From positions 143,292-207,291 of the forward strand of contig DESZ01000006.1 of assembly GCA_002361485.1 (NCBI GenBank): a stretch of 64,000 bases of DNA. The letters are read 5' to 3'. This document shows positions 16,844 to 25,010 of this stretch, piece by piece (position 1 is the first letter of the stretch; every line of letters starts with the position of its first letter). A program made the translations under genes and the position numbers. Source of the DNA: Cyanobacteria bacterium UBA3301 (GTDB taxonomy: Bacteria > Cyanobacteriota > Vampirovibrionia > Gastranaerophilales > Gastranaerophilaceae). Below the pieces are notes generated by a model. That model saw only the letters and a list, made by a program, of their open reading frames with translations. It was not told where the DNA came from and did not search any database.

Positions 16844-16859
16844 TAATTTATAAATATAC

Positions 16860-16888
16860 TTGACCTTTTAGCAATAAAATTTTATTCT
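16860..16888 (+). promoter_or_regulatory. Probable glnA promoter
   Basis: TTGACC (16860-16865), a 17-bp gap, then TATTCT (16883-16888). The leader to the chosen glnA start is about 60 nt and contains a short GTCG/CGAC stem. I see no known glutamine riboswitch in it. Confidence 0.45.
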
Positions 16889-16954
16889 AATATAGTGGAT
16901 AAATAAGGAGTGAGTCGACTTTACCATGAGCCGACAAACAGAAAAGAGGCAAGA

Positions 16955-18319
16955 ATGACAGAATTCACGCACAAACGCGGGGACGGAAAAACATTTACAA
17001 AAGAAGATGTTAAAGGATTAATCGGCGAATATAATATTAAATTTATAAAATTACAATTTGTGGATATAAACGGTCAAGTAAAAAACATGACTGTACCTTC
17101 AGAGCAAATAGATAAAATTTTGAATAATGAAATAATGCTTGACGGTTCATCTATAAAAGGTTTTAGAAGCATTGAAACATCCGACATGTTTTTCCACCCT
17201 GATTTAACAACATTTCAAATTTTGCCTTGGCGGGAAAAAGACGGCGCAAATTCTGCACGTTTAATATGCGATATATATAACATTGACGGAACCCCTTTTG
17301 AAGGCTGTCCGAGATGCAACTTAAAACGAGTAATGGAAGCAGCGGAAAAAATGGGATTTTCTATGAACATCGGAGCAGAAGCTGAATTTTTCCTATTTGC
17401 AAAAGATAAAGACGGAAATATTACCACAACAACCCAAGATCACGCAGGATACTACGATGTCGGGCCTGAAGATTTAGGGGAAGATGTTCGTTCAGATATA
17501 GTTTTAACCCTTCAAGAAATGGGATTTGACATTGAAGCATCTCATCACGAAGTAGCAGACGGTCAGCATGAAATAGATTTTAAATATTCCGACATATTAA
17601 CCGCGGCAGATAATGTTACAACGTTTAAAGTTGCAGTAAGAGCGATTGCAGCAAAACACAATTTGCATGCTACTTTTATGCCAAAGCCAATATTTGGAAT
17701 AAACGGTTCAGGTATGCACTGTAATATTTCGTTGTTCAAAGATGGGAAAAATGCGTTTTATGATGAGAATGGAGAATATCAATTATCTGAAGTTGCAAAA
17801 TATTCTGTCGGTGGAATGTTAAAGCATGTAAAAAGCTTCACGGCGGTTACAAACCCGTTAGTAAACAGTTACAAGCGTTTGGTTCCGGGGTATGAAGCTC
17901 CTGTATATTTGGCATGGTCATTAGCAAATCGGAGTGCATTATTAAGAGTTCCGGCAAAACGCGGAGTTTCAACAAGAGTCGAATTGCGTTCTCCGGATCC
18001 TGCGTGCAACCCGTATTTGGCATTTGCAGCGATATTAGAAGCTTGTATGGACGGTATCCGGAATAAAATTGATCCGCCGGCACCTGTTGAAAGCAATATT
18101 TATAAATTAACCCCGAAAGAACGTAAAAAACAGCGAATTGATTCACTACCGGGCAGCTTGGCTGAAGCATTGGAATATTTGGACAAATCGCTTGTAACAC
18201 GAGCAGCACTGGGTGAACATATCTTTAGCGAATTTATGACTTCAAAGAAAAAAGAATGGGATTCTTTCAGGACTTATGTTTCAAAATGGGAATTAGACAA
18301 ATATTTGGCAAGATATTAA
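16955..18319 (+). CDS. glnA: Glutamine synthetase, type I
   Basis: A 454-residue GSI that condenses ammonia and glutamate. Visible motifs: D-G-S-S-I-K-G-F near 63-70, the E-A-E-F-F-L-F metal site, N-G-S-G-M-H near the middle, N-R-S-A-L-L-R-V-P and R-x-E-L-R-S-P-D. The length and the short N-I-Y-K-L-T segment match the I-alpha subgroup, and the adenylylation-type Tyr motif of I-beta enzymes is not evident. I chose ATG 16955 (AGAGGCAAG upstream). An in-frame GTG at 16910 adds 15 residues but overlaps its own purine-rich site and so is poorly placed. Confidence 0.95.
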   Translation: MTEFTHKRGDGKTFTKEDVKGLIGEYNIKFIKLQFVDINGQVKNMTVPSEQIDKILNNEIMLDGSSIKGFRSIETSDMFFHPDLTTFQILPWREKDGANSARLICDIYNIDGTPFEGCPRCNLKRVMEAAEKMGFSMNIGAEAEFFLFAKDKDGNITTTTQDHAGYYDVGPEDLGEDVRSDIVLTLQEMGFDIEASHHEVADGQHEIDFKYSDILTAADNVTTFKVAVRAIAAKHNLHATFMPKPIFGINGSGMHCNISLFKDGKNAFYDENGEYQLSEVAKYSVGGMLKHVKSFTAVTNPLVNSYKRLVPGYEAPVYLAWSLANRSALLRVPAKRGVSTRVELRSPDPACNPYLAFAAILEACMDGIRNKIDPPAPVESNIYKLTPKERKKQRIDSLPGSLAEALEYLDKSLVTRAALGEHIFSEFMTSKKKEWDSFRTYVSKWELDKYLARY

Positions 18320-18325
18320 AAAAGT

Positions 18326-18357
18326 AAAAGAACGGAACAATATGTTCCGTTCTTTTT
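18326..18357 (+). terminator. Intrinsic terminator after glnA
   Basis: AAAAGAACGGAACA pairs perfectly with TGTTCCGTTCTTTT around a 3-nt loop, followed by more T. It lies a few bases after the glnA stop. Confidence 0.92.
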
Positions 18358-18408
18358 ATATTGCAAATAAAAAATGTCCGTGCTAACATAAAGATATCAA
18401 AGCAAAAT

Positions 18409-18481
<73 letters not shown>

Positions 18482-18640
18482 ATTTTGCGTAAGCGGGTGT
18501 GGAGCAACAGGTTGACCTGTTGAATAACAGGGCAAGCAGGTTGCGGAACATTATCAAGGCGACGTAGGAGCACAGGATTTATCCGAGCACCACAGGAGCA
18601 AACATTTTGAAAAATGAATAGAACCAATGGGACGAGAAAT
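18482..18640. other. GC-rich structured spacer after tRNA-Lys
   Basis: Markedly more GC-rich than the genes around it, with several small hairpins: CAACAGGT-TG-ACCTGTTG at about 18505, and GGAT-TT-ATCC near 18572. The first 70 bp align with the rpsK-rpsD spacer at 10644, including an identical CGGAACATTAT. No ORF of note. The stretch from here to malQ (18734) is plain AT-rich sequence with a GGGG ribosome site at the end. Confidence 0.55.
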
Positions 18641-18734
18641 TAATAAAAGTCCGCAAATTGAATTAGTTAGTACAAAAGCTTTATATAATCAGATTTAGTA
18701 AGTGTTTTATAGTTTTAATAAGGGGTAGAAATAA

Positions 18735-20609
18735 ATGACTTTAACTTTAGAAAAAAAATCAAAGAAAAACTATGTAAAAATTATCAAAAAAGCATTAGAA
18801 GTTTTAGGCAAAAAGAATTTTGTATTTATTATGCACAACGGAAGTTTTCCTGCAGCTAACGGTCAAAACACAGGTTTTGGCACGATAAATTCAGAAGGCG
18901 GAAGAAAATTCTTAGATTATGCAGAAGGTATTTTTGATGCAATTCAGATGGGACCTGCAGGCAAGACCAAGAGTACGGATGCTTCACCATACACTGGAAC
19001 TATTTTTTCTAATAACCCTTTATTTATTGATTTAAAAGAACTTACAACAAAAAAATGGAATCATATTTTGTCAGAGTCAACATACAATGAAATTGTTGAA
19101 AATAATCCAAATAAAGGTAAAAACAGAACTTCTTATTCTTATATTACCAAAAAACAAGAAGAAGCACTAACTGAAGCTTATGACAATTTCCTAAAATGGA
19201 ACGATAAAAAGCTAAATAAAGAATTTGATTCGTATAAATTAAAAAATAAATCATGGCTTGATAATGACAGTTTATACGAAGCCTTATCAATAGAGCATGG
19301 AACTGATTATTGGCCAAACTGGAAATCCGATATTGATAAGAATTTATTAAACCCACAATCTAACGAAGAAAAAATAGAATATGCAAAACGTATAAACGAA
19401 ATTAGCGCAAAGTATTCAAAAGGAATTGACCGCTACAAATTTATACAATTTGTTTTAAACAAACAAAACGAAGAAACCCGTAAATATGCATCCTCTAAAG
19501 GAATAAAGATGATAGCAGACAGACAGGTAGCATTTTCGGATAGAGATTCTTGGGCATACCAATCATTATTTATGCCGGATTGGTGTTTGGGTTGTCCGCC
19601 TGATTATTTTTCAAAAGACGGTCAGGCGTGGGGTTTCCCTGTAATGGATCCTGAAAAGCTATTCAATTCAGACGGAACACTCGGCGAAGGCGGAATTTTA
19701 ATGAAGGAATTATACAAAAAGATGTTCCGTGAAAACCCTGGTGGTGTCAGAATTGACCATATTGTAGGTTTGATAGACCCTTGGGTTTATGTAAAAGGCA
19801 AAAAGCCAATGCCTAATTGCGGAGCAGGAAGATTGTATTCATCTCCTGAACATCCTGCATTAAGCAAATATGCCGTAGCCAAATTGGAAGATTTAAATAA
19901 TGAATTCACTTCCGATAATGAAAAAAGAGTAAGAACATTAACGGATGAACAAATTAAGCTTTACGGCAGATTAATAGAAAAAATCGTAATAGCGGCTGCA
20001 AAAGAAGAAGGCTTAACAAAAGATGCCATAGTGTGCGAAGACTTGGGAACTTTGACAAATCCTGTTGCATCCGTAATGAAAAAATATGAACTTTTAGGCA
20101 TGAGATTAACTCAATTTACCGTACCGACAGAACCTGATGATCCGTACAGATGCAAAAACATTACGGAAAAATGCTGGGCAATGGTTGGAACACACGACAA
20201 CAGACCGGTAAGAGTTTGGGCAAAATCTTTGATAAATACTCATGAAGGATATTTGCACGTTAAAAATCTTGTAGACGATTTATTTGCAGAATCGGATAAT
20301 AAAGATGATATTATCGTAAAAATGACTTCTGATGCAGAATTTTTGACAGAAACTAAGTTAGTGGAACTTTTTGCTTGTAAAGCAGAAAATATTCAAATAT
20401 TCTTTACTGATTTCTTTAAAATGACTGAAACATATAATGTTCCTGGAACTTCCGGCGATCGAAATTGGAGTTTGAGATTACCTGACAATTTTGAAAATAT
20501 GGAAGTAATAAACTTGCCACAAATATTAAAGAAGGCTATAATCTCAAGAGGTAAAGAATTTAGTGATAAAAATAAGAAAATTATTGAGGAGCTCGATGAA
20601 ATACTCTAG
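18735..20609 (+). CDS. malQ: 4-alpha-glucanotransferase (amylomaltase)
   Basis: A 624-residue GH77 enzyme that disproportionates maltodextrins or glycogen fragments. Catalytic signatures are visible: G-V-R-I-D-H-I-V-G-L (nucleophile Asp), V-C-E-D-L-G-T (acid/base Glu), and G-T-H-D-N-R-P-V (third carboxylate). The N-terminal part has an S-Y-S-Y-I-T-x-K-Q-E segment where typical MalQ has its substrate-binding 250s loop rearranged, making it longer than the common 500-residue enzymes. An AAGGGG site precedes ATG 18735. The next gene overlaps its end. Confidence 0.9.
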   Translation: MTLTLEKKSKKNYVKIIKKALEVLGKKNFVFIMHNGSFPAANGQNTGFGTINSEGGRKFLDYAEGIFDAIQMGPAGKTKSTDASPYTGTIFSNNPLFIDLKELTTKKWNHILSESTYNEIVENNPNKGKNRTSYSYITKKQEEALTEAYDNFLKWNDKKLNKEFDSYKLKNKSWLDNDSLYEALSIEHGTDYWPNWKSDIDKNLLNPQSNEEKIEYAKRINEISAKYSKGIDRYKFIQFVLNKQNEETRKYASSKGIKMIADRQVAFSDRDSWAYQSLFMPDWCLGCPPDYFSKDGQAWGFPVMDPEKLFNSDGTLGEGGILMKELYKKMFRENPGGVRIDHIVGLIDPWVYVKGKKPMPNCGAGRLYSSPEHPALSKYAVAKLEDLNNEFTSDNEKRVRTLTDEQIKLYGRLIEKIVIAAAKEEGLTKDAIVCEDLGTLTNPVASVMKKYELLGMRLTQFTVPTEPDDPYRCKNITEKCWAMVGTHDNRPVRVWAKSLINTHEGYLHVKNLVDDLFAESDNKDDIIVKMTSDAEFLTETKLVELFACKAENIQIFFTDFFKMTETYNVPGTSGDRNWSLRLPDNFENMEVINLPQILKKAIISRGKEFSDKNKKIIEELDEIL

Positions 20610-21591
20610 ATTATTAAGAATTGCGGTAATATTTTCAATAATTACCTGCTTTGGGAATACAGCTTTTGCGCAAATAGGCGACGATGCTAAATTACAATAC
20701 AATAAAGGTATTGATTACTATCAATTAGGGCAATATACTCAAGCTGCCGAAAGTTTCAGGCAAGCAGTAAATTTAGACCCGAATTATATTGATGCATACT
20801 ATAATTTAGGCGCGCTGATGGAGTATTTGGGTAAAGATGAAGATGCATTGAACGCTTTTAAACAGATAATTCTGAGAAAACCTGAAGATTATGAAGCTGT
20901 TTATAAAGCTGCCGAAATCAGCAAACGAATCGGTCAATTGGATAAGGCGTCAATGTATTTAACCCTAATTCCTCAAGATTCTATGATAGGACAAAAAGCA
21001 ACCGCATTGTCAAATTCAATACAATTAGATTTGGATAAGCGCAAACAAGAGCTTGAAGCCGCCATAAAAGAGCAGGAAGAAACAGTTCAGAACACTGCAC
21101 AAAACGCTATTGATTCAGTAAAACAAGCAGTCTATGAACCGCAAAATAAAATAATGTCAGAAGCTCAAAGATTGGCTGAAATCGATAAATTAAATTCTAA
21201 TAGAAATGAGAATCCTGAAGTTCCTGCAGCAACAATAACCAATTATAATAACATCGCAAGTCCTACGGGCATTGTAACTGATTCTGCAGGAAATCTTTAT
21301 GTTGCAGGATTTTCTGATAACACAATATATAAAATCGGATCTGATAACAAAAAAATTGTTTATATAAAAAGTCCTAAAATAGATGGTCCTATTGGTTTGG
21401 CAATGGATAAATCGGGTAATATTTATATTGCTAACTACAATAAAAACAACGTTTTAAAAGTCGGTAACGGCGGTGAAATTACAGAATTACTTACAGACAT
21501 CAAAAATCCGTATTGCATGTATATAACGGATTCTTATTTGTACGTATCATCGCAAGGCAATAATTCCGTTGTAAAATACAGATTACAGTAG
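20596..21591 (+). CDS. Exported TPR and NHL-repeat protein
   Basis: A 331-residue protein with an N-terminal signal peptide (about 1-26, ending T-A-F-A-Q). Two to three TPR units follow at about 30-130 (Y-N-K-G-I-D-Y-Y-Q-L-G-Q-Y-T-Q-A, Y-I-D-A-Y-Y-N-L-G-A-L). Next come a charged helical linker (about 145-210), then NHL/beta-propeller-like repeats to the end (G-I-V-T-D-S-A-G-N-L-Y-V-A, G-L-A-M-D-K-S-G-N-I-Y-I-A). It overlaps malQ by 14 nt; GAGGAG is at 20586-20591. An upstream in-frame start at 20563 is rejected because it spoils the signal peptide. Probably periplasmic or surface, role unknown. Confidence 0.82.
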   Translation: MKYSRLLRIAVIFSIITCFGNTAFAQIGDDAKLQYNKGIDYYQLGQYTQAAESFRQAVNLDPNYIDAYYNLGALMEYLGKDEDALNAFKQIILRKPEDYEAVYKAAEISKRIGQLDKASMYLTLIPQDSMIGQKATALSNSIQLDLDKRKQELEAAIKEQEETVQNTAQNAIDSVKQAVYEPQNKIMSEAQRLAEIDKLNSNRNENPEVPAATITNYNNIASPTGIVTDSAGNLYVAGFSDNTIYKIGSDNKKIVYIKSPKIDGPIGLAMDKSGNIYIANYNKNNVLKVGNGGEITELLTDIKNPYCMYITDSYLYVSSQGNNSVVKYRLQ

Positions 21592-21593
21592 TA

Positions 21594-23258
21594 TTATTCT
21601 GTTTTTAAACTGCTTTTAGCGCGCAATTTTCTGTGGTAAGTAATCGCAAATCTGTGCGCTTCATCTCTTATGCGCTGAATTAAAAATAGTGCGCTTGATT
21701 CTCTGGGCAAAAGTATTGACCTTGATTTATTAGGTAAAAAGACTTCTTCTTGGCGTTTTGCAAGACTGACAAAATCTATACCTTCAATCCCTAATTCTTT
21801 GACGATTTGCATAACACTTGATAATTGCCCCTTCCCGCCGTCGATAATAATTAAATCCGGTTTATCCCAACCTTTATCCCCAAGATGAGATAAACGACGA
21901 GTTAATACTTCTTTCATTGATAGAAAATCGTCAGGTTTGCCCTCAGTTGATTTAATTTTAAACTTCTTATATTCGGATTTTTTGCTTAAACCGTTTATAA
22001 AAGTTACCATTGAAGCTACTGTATTTGTACCTTGAATGTGTGAAATATCATAACATTCCATGCGATACGGGAAATTATTAAGATGCAGTTTTTCTTTTAA
22101 GTATGAGCCTATATTATTGAAATCTTCATTAATTTTTGACATTTGCGATAGTTTAGCATTATTAAGAATTACTTGAGCATTTTTATCTGCAAGTTTTTGT
22201 AATTCTTTGCCTTGTGCTGATTTTCCGTAACTTATTTTTACATTTTTATCGGAAATTATTTTCAACCATTGCTCGTACAACGATTTATTGCCCAGTTCTT
22301 CAAGAGTATCCGAAACAATTCTGTCCGGAAACCCCAGAGAAAGTGTAGAATAATATTCTTTAAAAAATGTTTCAAAAAATTCAATTTTATCGGAAGCCTC
22401 GACTTCATATGTAAAATCTTTTTTATCAATTAAACGTCCTTCTCTAATCATCATAATAACAATGACTAAAATACCGTCTTCGTGCATAAGTGATATAACA
22501 TCTTCATTGAGTTTAGTATTTTCATACACGACTTTTTGTTTTTCAAGCGTTTTTTGCAAATCCATGAAACTGTCACGCAATCGTGCAGCTTTTTCAAATT
22601 GCTCCGATTCAGCATATTTTTGCATCTGTTCTTTCAGTCTTGATATCAACTCTGATTGTTTACCTGATAAAAATAATTCAGCCTGATGCACGACAGCTTT
22701 ATATTCATCACTTGAAACAAGCCCTTGGCAAGGTGCTAAACATTTTCCTATCGAATGATACAAGCATGGACGCGACTTAAATCTTGGTTGTTTGCACTGG
22801 CGAAGCGGAAATATTTTTTTTAAGAAATCAAGCGTTGAATGCATAGCACCGATATTTGTATAAGGCCCGTAGTATTTACCTTTCAGCTTGTTCATATTTC
22901 GTTTCCTGACAATCAAAATCCGCGGGAAATCTTCGTCAGTAATAAGAAAATACGGATATTTTTTATCATCCTTAAGCAAAATATTATATTTTGGCTTGTG
23001 TTTCTTAATAAGATGACTTTCAAGAATTAACGCTTCGACTTCTGAATTTGTAATTATGTATTCAAGATGGTCGATTTGAGAAACAAGGACGTTTACTTTT
23101 ACGCTGTCATGATGCTTGCGATTGAAATACGATTTTACACGTCTTTTAAGTATTTTAGCTTTTCCGACATAGATAATTTCATTATCGGAATTATAATAAA
23201 TATAGCATCCAGGAAGCTCAGGGAGCATTTTAATACTTTCTTTCAGGCGGTCATTCAT
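21594..23258 (-). CDS. uvrC: Excinuclease ABC subunit C lacking the C-terminal HhH domain
   Basis: A 554-residue UvrC, the dual-incision nuclease of nucleotide excision repair. The N-terminal GIY-YIG nuclease reads G-C-Y-I-Y-Y then I-I-Y-V-G-K-A-K. The C-x-R-x-C region and a UVR segment (about 205-240) follow, and the RNase H-like nuclease domain ends in I-R-D-E-A-H-R-F-A-I-T-Y-H-R-K-L-R. Normal UvrC (about 600) continues with tandem helix-hairpin-helix motifs; here only nine residues remain before the stop. The stop lies 2 nt from the convergent neighbour. No Shine-Dalgarno: the ATG is 6 nt after an extended -10 box. Confidence 0.93.
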   Translation of the reverse strand: MNDRLKESIKMLPELPGCYIYYNSDNEIIYVGKAKILKRRVKSYFNRKHHDSVKVNVLVSQIDHLEYIITNSEVEALILESHLIKKHKPKYNILLKDDKKYPYFLITDEDFPRILIVRKRNMNKLKGKYYGPYTNIGAMHSTLDFLKKIFPLRQCKQPRFKSRPCLYHSIGKCLAPCQGLVSSDEYKAVVHQAELFLSGKQSELISRLKEQMQKYAESEQFEKAARLRDSFMDLQKTLEKQKVVYENTKLNEDVISLMHEDGILVIVIMMIREGRLIDKKDFTYEVEASDKIEFFETFFKEYYSTLSLGFPDRIVSDTLEELGNKSLYEQWLKIISDKNVKISYGKSAQGKELQKLADKNAQVILNNAKLSQMSKINEDFNNIGSYLKEKLHLNNFPYRMECYDISHIQGTNTVASMVTFINGLSKKSEYKKFKIKSTEGKPDDFLSMKEVLTRRLSHLGDKGWDKPDLIIIDGGKGQLSSVMQIVKELGIEGIDFVSLAKRQEEVFLPNKSRSILLPRESSALFLIQRIRDEAHRFAITYHRKLRAKSSLKTE

Positions 23259-23264
23259 AATATG

Positions 23265-23275
23265 ATTATATCATA
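23265..23275 (-). promoter_or_regulatory. Extended -10 promoter for uvrC
   Basis: Minus strand: TATG, A, TATAAT, CATATT (6 nt), then the uvrC ATG. A perfect -10 hexamer so close to the ATG predicts a leaderless mRNA. Confidence 0.65.
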
Positions 23276-23301
23276 ATTTGCAAAAGATTTAAAAAAACCC
23301 C

Positions 23302-23329
23302 TTTACAAAAAAAAATCCTCATGTATAAT
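23302..23329 (+). promoter_or_regulatory. Promoter of tRNA-Ala
   Basis: TTTACA (23302-23307), 16 bp, TATAAT (23324-23329). The tRNA begins 46 bp after the -10. Confidence 0.7.
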
Positions 23330-23375
23330 GAATAATACAGACACCCCAAAGGGATGTTTGCCCGAGTAAAAACTT

Positions 23376-23448
23376 GGGGGATTAGCTCAGTTGGTAGAGC
23401 ATCTGCTTTGCACGCAGAGGGTCAGGAGTTCGAGTCCCCTATCCTCCA
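23376..23448 (+). tRNA. tRNA-Ala (anticodon TGC)
   Basis: A 73-nt cloverleaf: acceptor GGGGGAT with ATCCTCC (one G-T pair), D arm AGCTCAGTTGGTAGAGC, anticodon stem TCTGC/GCAGA around TTTGCAC (anticodon TGC), and T loop TTCGAGT. The T stem AGGAG/CCCCT has one A-C mismatch. Discriminator A; CCA not encoded. The last 16 nt, with the following 21, are repeated exactly at 23628. Confidence 0.95.
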
Positions 23449-23469
23449 AATTACAGACCGATGACATTT
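23433..23469 (+). repeat. 37-bp direct repeat, left copy (tRNA-Ala 3' end plus terminator left arm)
   Basis: Starts in the T loop/stem of tRNA-Ala (AGTCCCCTATCCTCCA) and runs 21 bp beyond the tRNA into the terminator. It is identical base for base to 23628-23664, 195 bp downstream. Confidence 0.95.
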
Positions 23470-23490
23470 GTTCTCGGTCTGTAATTTTTT
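23450..23490 (+). terminator. Intrinsic terminator of tRNA-Ala
   Basis: ATTACAGACCGA (23450-23461) pairs perfectly with TCGGTCTGTAAT (23474-23485), 12-nt loop, then a T-run. Only its left arm is present in the second copy of the direct repeat. Confidence 0.92.
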
Positions 23491-23627
23491 ATGGGTAGAC
23501 GGACGAGAACTCCCACTTGGAGTTCGGCGACCTGCGAGCAGAGGCTGAAGTCGTCGGCAACAAATTCAAGCGGTCGGCTGACAGGGTTGCCGACACAGAA
23601 GCCGTCCCATGCGAGCAGGTCAAGACA
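23470..23627. other. GC-rich palindromic segment between the tRNA-Ala direct repeats
   Basis: This 158-bp segment begins with the right arm of the terminator. It then shows hairpins much more GC-rich than the genome: GAACTCC/GGAGTTC (7 bp) near 23507, and GTCGGCAAC/GTTGCCGAC (9 bp) near 23552-23593. A TGCGAGC-x-GAGGCTGAAG word recalls the spacers at 10644 and 18486. No coding frame resembles a protein. Confidence 0.65.
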
Positions 23628-23664
23628 AGTCCCCTATCCTCCAAATTACAGACCGATGACATTT
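23628..23664 (+). repeat. 37-bp direct repeat, right copy
   Basis: An exact copy of 23433-23469 (3' end of tRNA-Ala plus terminator left arm), not attached to a tRNA and lacking the terminator right arm. The arrangement resembles attL/attR of a tRNA-targeted element or a local duplication. Confidence 0.95.
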
Positions 23665-23702
23665 ACCTTTTTTCAGGACATTTGGTCGGAAGGGGTTTAC
23701 TT

Positions 23703-23734
23703 CATTGCGAGGGTGAAAGCTCGAAGCAATCCAG
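23703..23734. repeat. Short palindromic intergenic repeat (ATTGCGAGG...GAAGCAATCC type)
   Basis: ATTGC-GAG, a short centre, CTC-GAA-GCAAT form a hairpin. This word pair is a familiar intergenic repeat in several bacterial groups (from general knowledge, not from a search). Confidence 0.6.
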
Positions 23735-23774
23735 CCTTTTGCCGATTTGGCAAGGTCGGAAATAGTTTGAGTTT

Positions 23775-23814
23775 AAATGTCCGAAATGTCCGATTTCGGT
23801 AACAAAAATGTCCG
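23775..23814. repeat. Three AAATGTCCG words
   Basis: AAATGTCCG occurs at 23775, 23784 (adjacent) and 23806, with an inverted GGACATTT at about 23676. They lie in the gene-free stretch 23491-23890, past the tRNA-Ala repeats. Function unknown; they could be leftovers of repeat expansion or binding sites. Confidence 0.55.
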
Positions 23815-23890
23815 CCAATTTGCACATTTTGTCCCAATATTTGCACTCAAAAGTTATCGTTAGACAAGTATGCCCAATTTACAATCTTAT

Positions 23891-24730
23891 CTAATTAATA
23901 GATTTTGTGTAAACAAAATCATATTTAGCTGCGATCTTTTGCAAAATTTCATCTCGTATAATCATTTTTTTATTTACCAAAATTTCTGATATTTTATTTA
24001 TTCTTTTTTCAAGTTTTTCATTTTTCACAACTCTTTTAATAAATTGTTCTGCGAGTTCTACTCGATAACTATCTGCATATCCACTATCTTTATAAATCGA
24101 ATGAAACATATTTTCCACATTTTCTCTATCGTATTCAGGAATTTTAGCAGCATGGCTTTTGGCCTCTATTGATATAAGGTCTGAACCTATAATGTCTATA
24201 GCACGTCTATTTAAATTTCCTATTTTGGCACATCCATTCCCATTGTCGAAATTAATATATCTATCGGGATTTGGTGTTATAGAGGAATACTTTCCTTCTT
24301 TTGTTATCGCAAATATTGTTTTAATTTTCATACTTAGGCAAGTCAGGATATCCTGAAAGGACAACCACCATACATTTTCAGGGTGACCGTGAATAAATGT
24401 TGTGCCTTTCGTAAAATCAGATGAGAAAGGAATATCAATATGACCTGCATCTCCATCAATTTCTTTTAATATTCTGTTGTCTTTTATAAATATTCCTCTT
24501 TCAATGGGTGATGAACCATTTAATGCTTGAATACATCTATTTTTTGCATATTGTAAAGCCTTATCACCTGATTCAAATGATATTTCCCCATTCGGGTGAA
24601 CATAACCGAAAATTTTTGAATTAACATTTATTGCCATTTTAGGAGGTCTTGCATGACACAGTACACTTCTTACAAGTTCACCTTTGTTATTTTTAACTAT
24701 AAAATTTAATGTAATTTTTGCCAATCCCAT
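23891..24730 (-). CDS. Hypothetical protein with a JAMM/MPN-type metalloprotease motif
   Basis: A 279-residue protein. It contains H-G-H-P-E-N-V-W-W-L-S-F-Q-D at 114-127, which fits the JAMM zinc motif H-x-H-x7-S-x2-D exactly, and a possible upstream catalytic Glu (Glu77 in P-I-E-R-G-I-F). JAMM proteins cleave isopeptide or peptide bonds, or act in toxin and phage systems. Which branch this is cannot be told. The C-terminal third is helical and charged. No signal peptide. It stands alone beside the tRNA-Ala repeats, so it may be cargo of a former element. An AGGGGAAA ribosome site precedes it. Confidence 0.65.
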   Translation of the reverse strand: MGLAKITLNFIVKNNKGELVRSVLCHARPPKMAINVNSKIFGYVHPNGEISFESGDKALQYAKNRCIQALNGSSPIERGIFIKDNRILKEIDGDAGHIDIPFSSDFTKGTTFIHGHPENVWWLSFQDILTCLSMKIKTIFAITKEGKYSSITPNPDRYINFDNGNGCAKIGNLNRRAIDIIGSDLISIEAKSHAAKIPEYDRENVENMFHSIYKDSGYADSYRVELAEQFIKRVVKNEKLEKRINKISEILVNKKMIIRDEILQKIAAKYDFVYTKSIN

Positions 24731-24881
24731 AGAAATATTTTCCCCTGTGTAAATATATAAAGTATTTTTCTATTCATAAATTGCCTGATTGTAACACGTT
24801 TTATCAGATTTGTTACAAATCAACTTTATCAAAAAGTGCAAACTGTCTGTCTAACAAAACCATACCATCTGTCTATTTACA

Positions 24882-24902
24882 TTTGTATATTTGACATACA
24901 AA
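24882..24902. promoter_or_regulatory. Inverted repeat in the spacer before the lipoprotein gene
   Basis: TTTGTAT, ATTTGAC, ATACAAA form a perfect 7-bp inverted repeat containing a TTGACA hexamer. A clear -10 at the right distance is not seen. The rest of the 24731-25010 spacer is AT-rich, with a doubled CTGTCT word near 24844. Confidence 0.35.
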
Positions 24903-25010
24903 AATACTCAGAGAGCCCTGCATGGTTAACTTTTGTAAAACTGATATATTGTAAACCAAAAGGCTACTTTATAGAATTTCAGCGCATATAATTATCTTGA
25001 GGAAAAAATT

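Noticed and set aside
16910..16954. GTG start of glnA adding 15 residues
   Set aside because: The AAGGAG is directly adjacent to the GTG with no spacing; ATG 16955 has a better placed site and gives the normal family length.
16844..16954. Glutamine riboswitch upstream of glnA
   Set aside because: I could not find the conserved bases of the glnA motif; only a 4-bp stem is visible.
23470..23890. Short open frames across the tRNA-Ala repeat region as genes
   Set aside because: They run through palindromes and the direct repeat, lack ribosome sites and resemble no protein.
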